From Niabella beijingensis (lineage in GTDB: Bacteria > Bacteroidota > Bacteroidia > Chitinophagales > Chitinophagaceae): 64,000 nt of DNA. The notes under the pieces are model-generated. The model saw only the letters and a program-made list of their open reading frames with translations, did not search any database and was not told the origin of the DNA. Where the stretch lies: the NCBI RefSeq assembly GCF_020034665.1, contig NZ_JAIQDI010000001.1, forward strand, positions 2,790,001-2,854,000, written 5' to 3'. Numbering within the stretch: position 1 is the stretch's first letter; each line of letters opens with the position of its first letter. Shown here piece by piece: positions 24,581-31,599 of this stretch. A program made the translations under genes and the position numbers.

Positions 24581-25030
24581 ATGAAACTCTTTATTCTTAC
24601 CGCTGCTCTTTCTTTAGGTTTAAACGCAATGGCCGCCGTTCCTGCAGATCCCACAGTTAATGAAAAAGTATTGAAAACATTTAACCAGGTGTTTACTGAA
24701 GCCCAGGATGTACAATGGAGCACTACTGCTCATTACAGTGAAGCCAGCTTCCGCTCCGATGCGGTATCCACCCGTGCAATGATCGACAACAACGGTGTCC
24801 TTATCCGCACCATCCGCTATTATAAAGAAAGCAATCTGCCATCAGCAGTTCTGTACAAGATCAAAAAGAATTACGAGGGTAAGGAGGTTTATGGTGTAAC
24901 AGAGATCACCAATAACGAGGGGACCACTTATCATGTTGTTATACGCGACAGCCGTAATTTGTATAAAGTAACGGTTGACGACAGCGGTACCGTGCAACAG
25001 ACAGCAAAATATAAAAGAGGCGACAAATAA
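24581..25030 (+). CDS. Secreted protein, paralogue 2
   Basis: 149 residues, same length and layout as the protein at 23441: signal peptide MKLFILTAALSLGLNAMAA, then VLKTFNQVFTEAQDVQW, IRTIRYYKESNLPS and GKEVYGVTEITNNEGTTYHVVIRD, ending KYKRGDK. It resembles PepSY-like secreted proteins. Differences lie mainly in the linker after the signal peptide and in surface positions. Followed by a strong bidirectional terminator. The function is unknown; expression probably differs from copy 1 because the upstream palindrome is intact only here. Confidence 0.85.
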   Translation: MKLFILTAALSLGLNAMAAVPADPTVNEKVLKTFNQVFTEAQDVQWSTTAHYSEASFRSDAVSTRAMIDNNGVLIRTIRYYKESNLPSAVLYKIKKNYEGKEVYGVTEITNNEGTTYHVVIRDSRNLYKVTVDDSGTVQQTAKYKRGDK

Positions 25031-25051
25031 TAAATTCCGGTAATCCTGTTG

Positions 25052-25078
25052 AATGGAGTGGTTTTAAACCGCTCCATT
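25052..25078 (+). terminator. Bidirectional terminator
   Basis: Stem AATGGAG-GGTTT pairing with AAACC-CTCCATT, one mismatch and tiny loop, followed by a T-run. It separates paralogue 2 from the convergent DUF2911 operon. Confidence 0.8.
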
Positions 25079-25079
25079 T

Positions 25080-25712
25080 TTATTTTATAATAAAAGGAAG
25101 TCGCACCAGAATACGTTCCCAGGCAATCAGCAGATCAGCGCCCTGGGGTGTTTTTTTAAAAACCATGGTAAAGTACTCCACCATGGGATTGTTACCGGTG
25201 GAAGGGACTTCCACCCGCAAAAGATCCTGGGTGCTATCCTGCTGAAGTCCCCAGGTATCCAGGTTGTTGTTAAGGACGATGGTCCAGCTTTCTTCGTGCG
25301 GGATGCTGTAAAGCGTATAACGGCCCGGCTCAATTTTTTTGTTATTGAGAAAAACGGGCCGGAACACATCCAGTTCGGTGGCTTCATTCGCCCCCATCCG
25401 CCAGGGCTGATCATATTTAAGCACGGAACCAAACAAAGCGCGTCCCTGAAGATGTGGCCGGCTATAGATAACACGCATTACCGGTTTTTCCGTAGCAGTG
25501 CCACTCATTTTATGCAATGGATAATGTACGGGGAAATAACTCATATCCAGGGGGGATACATCCACCGCCTCATACGGGTTGTTGGTGTTGACCGGTTGTG
25601 CCACCCGCGGTGCATCCACAACAGGCACCTGTGGCGTGGTTTTGTTTTCTGGTTTCTGATTACAGGCAATAAGCAATACGATACCGGCAAGCAGGACCCA
25701 TCCTCCCTTCAT
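25080..25712 (-). CDS. DUF2911 lipoprotein
   Basis: 210 residues with a lipobox (GIVLLIAC). The DUF2911 core has MRVIYSRPHLQGRALFGSVLKYDQPWRMGANEATEL, GRYTLYSIPHEESWTIVLNNNLDTWG and a C-terminal LLIAWERILVRLPF strand. The YSRPxxxGR and GANEAT signatures define the family, whose role is unknown. The ATG at 25712 gives a classic lipoprotein start; 25721 is an alternative. It is the last gene of a leftward operon, after a second DUF2911 gene 18 bp upstream. Confidence 0.85.
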   Translation of the reverse strand: MKGGWVLLAGIVLLIACNQKPENKTTPQVPVVDAPRVAQPVNTNNPYEAVDVSPLDMSYFPVHYPLHKMSGTATEKPVMRVIYSRPHLQGRALFGSVLKYDQPWRMGANEATELDVFRPVFLNNKKIEPGRYTLYSIPHEESWTIVLNNNLDTWGLQQDSTQDLLRVEVPSTGNNPMVEYFTMVFKKTPQGADLLIAWERILVRLPFIIK

Positions 25713-25730
25713 ACAGTTCATTCGATGCAA

Positions 25731-26291
25731 TTAAAAATTTATAGGCAGGGATGCTTTTTTCTGATCCCATTCGACCACCAAGTTAACGGTTGATCCGCTT
25801 TTTTCAAAATCAATGGTCAGGAATTCCACGGGGGCTTTAAGCTCTTCCACGGCCACGGAGGTCCGCAATACATCCTTTGCCGCATCATAATTAAAGGCGC
25901 CCCAGGCATCCGTGTCTTTGTTAACGATAAAGGTCCACTCTTTTTCATCAGGGATGCAGTAAAGCGTATACCGGCCGGCGGCTACTTTTTTACCATTGAT
26001 GGTGGCCGGTGTAAAAAAGTTGACTTCGGTGGCTTCATTGGCACCCACGCGCCACACTTTTCCATAAGGGACGATATCGGAATTAAAGACCTTCCGGTTA
26101 CTTTTTGCGGGCCGGCTGTAGATGACACGCATCCGCAGCGGTTCATTAACGCCCCGGATCTTTTTTGAAGGATAGTCGATGGGGTAGTAGATCTGGTCCA
26201 TCGGCGATTTATCCACCGGCACCCAGGACTGGCTTTTAGCTGCGAGACTGAAGAAAAGTGCTGTAAAAACTGTTGCGATATATTTTAACAT
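25731..26291 (-). CDS. DUF2911 secreted protein
   Basis: 186 residues with a signal peptide (IATVFTALFFSLAAKSQ) but no lipobox. DUF2911 signatures are MRVIYSRPAKSNRKVFNSDIVPYGKVWRVGANEATEVNF and AGRYTLYCIPDEKEWTFIVNKDTDAWG. It is clearly paralogous to the next gene. The lipidated and soluble forms would be in different compartments or attachment states. Co-directional with AcpH, 11 bp downstream of its stop. The biochemical role is unknown. Confidence 0.85.
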   Translation of the reverse strand: MLKYIATVFTALFFSLAAKSQSWVPVDKSPMDQIYYPIDYPSKKIRGVNEPLRMRVIYSRPAKSNRKVFNSDIVPYGKVWRVGANEATEVNFFTPATINGKKVAAGRYTLYCIPDEKEWTFIVNKDTDAWGAFNYDAAKDVLRTSVAVEELKAPVEFLTIDFEKSGSTVNLVVEWDQKKASLPINF

Positions 26292-26302
26292 GATGTTCTT
26301 TT

Positions 26303-26893
26303 TTAATTTATAAGAGTGGCAAACCGGGCGGCCGCAAAGGGTTTCAGGTCGGCCCAGAAAAGACGATACGAATCGCCAAGGGGTTCCCTGTGTGCCTCGA
26401 ATATTTTTTCTGCCGGCCGGCTGTCGTTCAAATAAGCTGCGCGGCGTACCAGGCCGGCGAAACTTTTATAAATACCCCAGGGTTCCCGGTAGTTATATAA
26501 CCAGTCCTGTTGTTTCATGTAATAAAACAGCTGCCGGAAATTTTCGGGAAGCAATGCCGTATAGCGTTCCAGTGTTTCATACGTATTACGGGCAAAACGG
26601 TGCAGACTTTCCGGAGAGAATTCCGTTTTATCGGTTGCCAGAAAGTAATCGTATACCACATCCATAAAGGCCCCGCTGTAAAGACGGTATGTAGCTCTGA
26701 ATACCTGCTTGGCGGCTATCGTGACCGGATGTTCATCGGTAAAGGTATCGATCATCCGGTGTAGCAGGATGCCGGCCCTGATCCCGGGTGGGTAATCCAG
26801 TTGCCGGTTGCCCTTCACAAAATCGCTGATCATATTGCCCACAAGAACATCTTCATTATCGAATGAAAGATATGCATGTGCCAGGAAATTCAT
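26303..26893 (-). CDS. ACP phosphodiesterase-like protein (AcpH/DUF479)
   Basis: 196 residues starting MNFLAHAYLSFDNEDVLVGNMISDFVKG, the highly conserved AcpH N-terminus. It continues with GILLHRMIDTFTDEHP, whose His and Asp residues supply the HD-like metal site, and MDVVYDYFLATD. In E. coli AcpH removes 4'-phosphopantetheine from acyl carrier protein. It starts a tight run with two DUF2911 genes and follows a thioredoxin-like gene. Confidence 0.88.
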   Translation of the reverse strand: MNFLAHAYLSFDNEDVLVGNMISDFVKGNRQLDYPPGIRAGILLHRMIDTFTDEHPVTIAAKQVFRATYRLYSGAFMDVVYDYFLATDKTEFSPESLHRFARNTYETLERYTALLPENFRQLFYYMKQQDWLYNYREPWGIYKSFAGLVRRAAYLNDSRPAEKIFEAHREPLGDSYRLFWADLKPFAAARFATLIN

Positions 26894-26897
26894 GCTG

Positions 26898-26905
26898 CAA
26901 ATGTA
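26898..26905 (-). promoter_or_regulatory. -7 promoter box of the acpH-like gene
   Basis: Minus-strand TACATTTG, exact TAnnTTTG, four bases before the ATG at 26893. An internal promoter inside the thioredoxin-like/DUF2911 run would let AcpH and the DUF2911 genes be transcribed separately. Confidence 0.45.
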
Positions 26906-26935
26906 ACAATAATAGGAAACAGGTTTATAAAACGG

Positions 26936-27496
26936 TTAACGGTGCCGGGCGAGCAAGGCGCTTACTTCCTCCTGGATACCGATGCTTTTATCGTTGTTGT
27001 ATACCTGTTGAAGTGCGATCTTCATTTCTTCAAAACCAGCCTTTCTTTCCTTCAGCGATTCATACACTTCTTTGGCGGCTGCGGGTCTCGGCCCCCAGTG
27101 AAAAAGGTCCTGCCCGGTTTCGTCCCGCACAATTAATATCGGGATGGAGCGGGTGCCATTGGTAAGATACCGGGCTATTTCAGAACCGGTGTCCCGAAGT
27201 TGTAGTTTAAAGTCGATCCTGCTGTTCAGGGTGCTCATCAGGTACAGGATGGGTACAATGTGGGCCGCATCGCCGCACCAGGGCTCGGTAATCACGATCC
27301 ATTGCTGTTTATTACTGATGGAAGCCATGAGCTCCTTTGTTTTTTCCAGAACCGGTTGTTGTTTGAGCCAGCGGTTCATACGCGACCAGTTCATTTTTGT
27401 ATACTGCAGATAGTCTGCATTATCGTAGGGTGGTTCCGGCTTTTCGGCAGTAAGGATGGTATTGAAAACAGTACGGTACTCCTGGAAATTCATCAT
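26936..27496 (-). CDS. Thioredoxin-like protein with a lone Cys
   Basis: 186 residues of the thioredoxin superfamily without a signal peptide. The active-site segment reads TEPWCGDAAHIVPILYLMST, so only the first Cys of the usual CxxC remains (CGDA). The cis-Pro region is in TRSIPILIVRDETGQ. The remaining Cys could act as a monothiol (bacilliredoxin- or peroxidase-like) or scaffold. It precedes the acpH-like gene by 42 bp. The family is common in Bacteroidota; the function is not known to me. Confidence 0.8.
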   Translation of the reverse strand: MMNFQEYRTVFNTILTAEKPEPPYDNADYLQYTKMNWSRMNRWLKQQPVLEKTKELMASISNKQQWIVITEPWCGDAAHIVPILYLMSTLNSRIDFKLQLRDTGSEIARYLTNGTRSIPILIVRDETGQDLFHWGPRPAAAKEVYESLKERKAGFEEMKIALQQVYNNDKSIGIQEEVSALLARHR

Positions 27497-27681
27497 TTGA
27501 CACGTTTTTTGATAGTTTATGCCGGATTTGACGTCCGGTGCCTATAAAAACATTTAATTTAGCAAAAGGTTTCCGAATAATTTAACAGCAATTTGTTCCG
27601 GATCGGATCAGTAGCCGGAACTGTGGCATAGTTTTTTGAGATGAATCTGTATTCATTAACTATTTAAAAACATATTCGGAA

Positions 27682-27870
27682 ATGAACAAGAATACAAGAA
27701 ACGGCCTTCTGGCGCTTGGCCTGGCTGCTGCGGCAGCCTGGTACAAAATGAGCCCGGAGCAAAAATCGAACGTAAAAAATAAAGTATCCGACCTTGGAAA
27801 CAAGCTAAAAGGCGGCCTTGCCAACTTAAAAAAGCAGGCAGGTCAGACCGATGCAACGTCCGCGTCTTAA
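27682..27870 (+). CDS. Small YtxH-like protein
   Basis: 62 residues: MNKNTRNGLLALGLAAAAAWYKMSPEQKSNVKNKV, then a basic amphipathic helix (GGLANLKKQAG) and a polar tail. The Ala-rich N-terminal segment could be a short membrane anchor, and the rest an YtxH-like helix. Proteins of this sort are often stress-associated. A consensus Shine-Dalgarno is not obvious. Followed by a terminator. Function unknown. Confidence 0.65.
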   Translation: MNKNTRNGLLALGLAAAAAWYKMSPEQKSNVKNKVSDLGNKLKGGLANLKKQAGQTDATSAS

Positions 27871-27904
27871 GCTCGTACAAACAAAGTCCTTTTTACTATG
27901 CCGG

Positions 27905-27934
27905 AAAGGCACCGTTTAACGGGGCCTTTTTTTT
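27905..27934 (+). terminator. Intrinsic terminator
   Basis: AAAGGC-CCG pairs with CGG-GCCTTT, loop TTTAA, followed by a T-run. It ends the 27682 transcript. Confidence 0.75.
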
Positions 27935-29012
27935 ATGGGGTCTCGAAGTTGAGCAACAGGTGCTGACTGGCGGTGAAGACATCCCGGAAAATACGGTTCA
28001 GTGTGGTGCCGTTCGCTGTGGCGCTCACACCGCAGTACGGAAAAAGATCGGCCACGATCTTTCTTGACCGGCGGGCCAGCAGCCGGCTCTGTTTTGAAAC
28101 CTGGTCCAGTACCGGCGCGGGGATCGCTCCCTGTGTGGTGAGACGGCTCCAGGAATCGTCCACGGCGGTATAGAACCGGTTTCGCAGGAATTGCAGGGTG
28201 GCTGTTGCCTGCTGCCATTTTTGCTGCAGGAGTACCCCAGCTGAATCCGGGCCGGCAGGAGTTGTTTTTTGCCGGATCAGTTCTTCAAATTCTTCCAGAA
28301 AATGGCGGGCCATCCCAAGGGTATTCACCGCCAGTGTGGCCTCTGCAAACTGTAAGAACGGATACCTGTAAACCGCTCCGGGAAGGATCGCTGCCGACGG
28401 GTGTATGGTAAAACTCCGTTCCCGTGGCACTTCCAGCCCGGCGATGCTGAAACGCTGACTGGCAGTGGCCTTTAAGCCCATCGTATCCCAGTCGTCAACG
28501 ATGGTGACCTCAGACCGTTGGAATAAGAAGGATCTGTAAACCGGTACTCCCTCCGTATTCACCAGTAGCTTCCCGTCTTTTTCAATTTTGCAGTTTGCGG
28601 TAAAGTGGGTGCAGTAAGGCGCGCCGGTAGCATATTTCCAGGAACCATTGATGCGGTAACCACCGGCCGTTTCCTTTGCTATGCCCGAGAGTGCGCCGCT
28701 GCCGCCAAAACAAACGGTATCATCTTTAAAAACAGACCTGGTAAGTTCCGGGGATAAATAGCCGGTGAACTGGGTGGCACCGCTGCAAAGCGTAACGGTC
28801 CAGCCCAGGCTGCCATCAATTTTTGCCAGTGCTTCCTCTATTCTCAGGCCCTCCGGCAGGGATAATTCCAGTCCGTTCTGGGAGGCCGGTACAAAGAGCC
28901 GGAACCATTTTTCCCGGTAAATAATATCCAGTTGCTCCGGTGTGAGCCGCGCCTGCCGGTCGGCGTTTTCTGCAAATAAAGCCAGTGTGGCTGCGGTTTG
29001 CGGGTCGATCAT
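27933..29012 (-). CDS. Acyl-CoA-dehydrogenase-like flavoprotein in a TPP operon
   Basis: 359 residues with the acyl-CoA dehydrogenase/flavin monooxygenase (HsaA/DszC-like) fold: N-terminal helices (LTPEQLDIIYREKWFRLFVPASQNG), IDGSLGWTV and CSGATQFTGYLSPEL, a middle beta domain with DTVCFGGSG and GYRINGSWKYATGAPYCTH, and a C-terminal bundle with SRKIVADLFPYCG. The usual catalytic Glu of acyl-CoA dehydrogenases is not recognisable, which favours a monooxygenase-type or atypical enzyme. The ATG at 29012 overlaps the pnuT stop in an ATGA, so it is translationally coupled. TPP riboswitch control suggests a thiamine-linked role. Confidence 0.82.
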   Translation of the reverse strand: MIDPQTAATLALFAENADRQARLTPEQLDIIYREKWFRLFVPASQNGLELSLPEGLRIEEALAKIDGSLGWTVTLCSGATQFTGYLSPELTRSVFKDDTVCFGGSGALSGIAKETAGGYRINGSWKYATGAPYCTHFTANCKIEKDGKLLVNTEGVPVYRSFLFQRSEVTIVDDWDTMGLKATASQRFSIAGLEVPRERSFTIHPSAAILPGAVYRYPFLQFAEATLAVNTLGMARHFLEEFEELIRQKTTPAGPDSAGVLLQQKWQQATATLQFLRNRFYTAVDDSWSRLTTQGAIPAPVLDQVSKQSRLLARRSRKIVADLFPYCGVSATANGTTLNRIFRDVFTASQHLLLNFETP

Positions 29013-29608
29013 TTTTTTTCCAGTATGCGCTTCCATTCAAAAAAGCCGAACACCGCAACAACAAACAGGAAAACGGTGAGCAGGGCATAAAGCGGAAGCT
29101 GTTTATAAAATAAAAGGGGGATTGCTACGGCATTGCTGATGTTTAGCAGGACCCAGTTCTCCAGTTTGCGTTTTGCCAGTAGCCACATTCCGGCCCAGGC
29201 CGTAGCGCTTACAAAAGCATCCATTACAGGCACGGTAGAATCGGTGCAATACCGGAGCGCCAGGTACAGGAGAACAAATCCGCCCAGAACAATCATCAGG
29301 GTCGTCCTCCAGTCGCTTTTTGCAGCCTGGGTAATGGGCAGGGGCGCCGCCGTTCTTTTAAAGACCCAGAACCACCATCCGTAGATACTCATGACCAGGT
29401 AGTACAGGTTCAAAATACTTTCGGCATACAGTCCGGCTGTTATAAATATATAAATGCTGATGAGAACGGCGATGATGCCGGTTGGGTAAAGCGCCACCTT
29501 ATTGGCTTTGGCTAGTAATACCTGTGCTACACCAAATGCTACCCCTACCCATTCCAGTATGCTGATATTTTTTAATTCCTCAAGAAAAACGGAGACCCAG
29601 TTTGCCAT
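29009..29608 (-). CDS. pnuT: PnuC-family thiamine transporter (PnuT)
   Basis: 199-residue membrane protein with about seven hydrophobic segments and the PnuC-family signatures SIYGWWFWVFKR and WAGMWLLAKRKLENW. The family uses facilitated diffusion coupled to phosphorylation of the vitamin inside the cell. PnuC proteins downstream of a TPP riboswitch are the thiamine-specific PnuT type. It is followed with a 4-bp ATGA overlap by the acyl-CoA-dehydrogenase-like gene. No tenA or thiamine pyrophosphokinase gene is seen here. Confidence 0.9.
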   Translation of the reverse strand: MANWVSVFLEELKNISILEWVGVAFGVAQVLLAKANKVALYPTGIIAVLISIYIFITAGLYAESILNLYYLVMSIYGWWFWVFKRTAAPLPITQAAKSDWRTTLMIVLGGFVLLYLALRYCTDSTVPVMDAFVSATAWAGMWLLAKRKLENWVLLNISNAVAIPLLFYKQLPLYALLTVFLFVVAVFGFFEWKRILEKK

Positions 29609-29649
29609 ATCAATAAAATAAATACAGGGTCAGGCAGAGCGACTGCTGT

Positions 29650-29756
29650 TTCCTACGCCGGCATTACCCGGATCAGGTTCCTGAAACCCTGAATGGTTTC
29701 AATGGGTATATTCTCAGCCCTGATTTCATGCCGTGTAACGGCAAAGGCACCCCATT
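29650..29756 (-). ncRNA. TPP riboswitch (THI element)
   Basis: The minus strand carries the conserved blocks in order: GGGGTGCC (29746-29753), a GCCGTTACACGGC P3 hairpin, CTGAGA (29712-29717), ATACCC, GAACCTGATC (29671-29680), CGGGTAATGC, and GCGTAGGAAA. These define the pyrimidine- and pyrophosphate-sensing arms. In Bacteroidota it usually controls translation or transcription of thiamine uptake genes; here pnuT starts about 41 bases after the aptamer. Confidence 0.92.
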
Positions 29757-29965
29757 CGGGCGTGAAGGTAAGTAAAAAGAATGAACCGGAGCCGGCAGCA
29801 TGGAGAGCGGACGGGGAATGCAGGTTATAAAAGGGGTATGGCGGCCCTGCCGGAGCATCAGGAGCGGTATGGCTTTAGCGTATGCCGGGGGCCGAAAATA
29901 ATTTTTACCTTGTTTTATACTTTGGTTGTGATTTGTAATATATTCGCTCCGCTTAATTTTTTTAC
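29757..29965. other. Intergenic DNA before the SET gene
   Basis: Contains the presumed riboswitch promoter (a TACCTTCA-like box on the minus strand near 29762-29769) and the SET gene's upstream region. No gene or other motif is recognised. Confidence 0.4.
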
Positions 29966-30397
29966 ATGCCGTCGTCCAAGCGTTTATTCGTGAAAATTTC
30001 CACCCTTCCCAATGCCGGCAAGGGCTTATTTACCAAAGTAGCAATTGCTAAAAATGAGATCGTTACAGAGTATACAGGGCATGTCGTTCCCTGGAAAGAT
30101 GTGGCGGATGATGCAGACAACGGATACATTTTTCATATTGATGACGAAACGGTGATCGACGCCAGGAATGACCTGTCTTCATTTGGCCGTTATGCCAATG
30201 ATGCGGCAGGACTGGAGCGGGTGAAAGGCATCCGCAATAATACGGAGTATGTGGAAGAAGGTGCCCGTGTGTTCCTGAAAGCAAAAACCGATATTCCTGC
30301 CGGCGGGGAGATACTGGTATCCTATGGACCCCAGTACTGGAAACAGGTAAAGGAAAACATCCGCATCGACCGGGAACAGGAAAAAACAAAAAGATAA
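29966..30397 (+). CDS. SET-domain protein (putative lysine methyltransferase)
   Basis: 143 residues that are almost entirely a SET domain: NAGKGLFTKVAIAKNEIVTEYTG at the start, a GRYANDAAG segment in the position of the RFINHS motif (the Asn is kept), and GGEILVSYGPQYW at the ELxxDYG position with the catalytic Tyr. There is no pre- or post-SET zinc cluster. Such stand-alone bacterial SET proteins methylate protein lysines in some bacteria; targets are unknown here. It lies between the riboswitch and obgE. Confidence 0.85.
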   Translation: MPSSKRLFVKISTLPNAGKGLFTKVAIAKNEIVTEYTGHVVPWKDVADDADNGYIFHIDDETVIDARNDLSSFGRYANDAAGLERVKGIRNNTEYVEEGARVFLKAKTDIPAGGEILVSYGPQYWKQVKENIRIDREQEKTKR

Positions 30398-30423
30398 ACT
30401 GTTTTTTTAAGCAAAAGATATCC

Positions 30424-30450
30424 TGCCCGGCATCAATGACCGGGCATTTT
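30424..30450 (+). terminator. Terminator after the SET gene
   Basis: Stem TGCCCGG/CCGGGCA with a 9-nt loop and TTTT tail. Confidence 0.75.
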
Positions 30451-30477
30451 CATTGAGCACATCTAAGGGAATGCTGT

Positions 30478-30485
30478 TATCTTTG
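30478..30485 (+). promoter_or_regulatory. -7 box of obgE
   Basis: TATCTTTG, exact TAnnTTTG, 11 bases before the ATG at 30497. A TTG at 30453-30455 is 22 bases upstream and may be the -33 element. Confidence 0.55.
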
Positions 30486-30496
30486 TTTGCAGGATA

Positions 30497-31510
30497 ATGG
30501 AAAAAAGCAACTTTGTAGACCAGATCAGGATATTTTGCCGCAGCGGACATGGCGGTGCGGGCATCAAGCATTTTTTGCGGGATAAATTTACTTCCAAAGG
30601 CGGGCCGGATGGCGGCGACGGAGGAAGAGGGGCTCATATTATTTTAAGAGGTAACCGCAATCTGTGGACCTTACTGCACCTGCGGTATTTTAAAAACATA
30701 CTGGCGGAGAACGGTGAAAACGGAGGTGATAATAATAAAACAGGACGCAGCGGAAAGGATGTGGTGATCGAAGTGCCGCTTGGAACCATTGCCCTGGATG
30801 AAGAAACCGGTGAAAAAGAAGCCGAGATCCTGGAAGACGGCCAGGAGTTGATCTGGATGCCAGGCGGAAAAGGCGGATTGGGCAATGCCAATTTTGCTAC
30901 TCCCACTAACCAGGCACCGGAATATGCACAACCGGGTTTGCCGGGTCTTGAAGGCTGGAAGGTACTGGAACTGAAAGTGCTTGCTGATGTAGGGCTGGTG
31001 GGCTTTCCCAATGCCGGTAAATCAACCCTGCTTTCTGTGGTAAGCGCTGCAAAACCTAAAATTGGCAACTATGCTTTTACAACACTGACACCTAACCTGG
31101 GTATCGTGGAATACCGCGACGGACGCAGCTTTTGTATGGCCGATATGCCCGGCATTATTGAAGGCGCGGCCGAGGGTCGCGGACTGGGCCACCGTTTTCT
31201 GAGACATATAGAACGCAACCCGGTTTTGTTGTTCCTGATCCCCGCCGACAGTGATGACCATCGCAAAGAATTTGAGGTGCTGATGAGCGAACTGGAACAA
31301 TACAATCCCGAATTGTTACATAAACAGTTTTTAATTGCTATTTCCAAAAGCGATATGCTGGATGATGAGCTGAAAGCGGCCATCAGCGCAGAAATGCCGG
31401 AACATATACCCCACCTGTTTATTTCATCAGTGGCCCAGCAGGGGCTTACCCAGCTAAAAGACAAACTCTGGGAAATATTGAATACCGCGCCGGAACCTGA
31501 AAGTGCTTAG
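30497..31510 (+). CDS. obgE: Obg-family GTPase (ObgE/CgtA)
   Basis: 337 residues. The N-terminal Obg domain is glycine-rich ([32 protein letters not shown]), followed by the G domain with G1 [11 protein letters not shown], the G2/G3 region [16 protein letters not shown], and G4 SKSD (the Bacteroidota form of NKxD). A short acidic C-terminal tail ends the protein. It is a ribosome-associated GTPase needed for 50S assembly and (p)ppGpp signalling. The ATG follows a promoter box with a short leader. Confidence 0.96.
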   Translation: MEKSNFVDQIRIFCRSGHGGAGIKHFLRDKFTSKGGPDGGDGGRGAHIILRGNRNLWTLLHLRYFKNILAENGENGGDNNKTGRSGKDVVIEVPLGTIALDEETGEKEAEILEDGQELIWMPGGKGGLGNANFATPTNQAPEYAQPGLPGLEGWKVLELKVLADVGLVGFPNAGKSTLLSVVSAAKPKIGNYAFTTLTPNLGIVEYRDGRSFCMADMPGIIEGAAEGRGLGHRFLRHIERNPVLLFLIPADSDDHRKEFEVLMSELEQYNPELLHKQFLIAISKSDMLDDELKAAISAEMPEHIPHLFISSVAQQGLTQLKDKLWEILNTAPEPESA

Positions 31511-31599
31511 CTTTCAGGACTGTGCAGGACAGTTCGCCAGACATTTAATTGTATTTTCGGAGCAACGATGTTGTTGATAAACAATTACACAGCTTGCTC

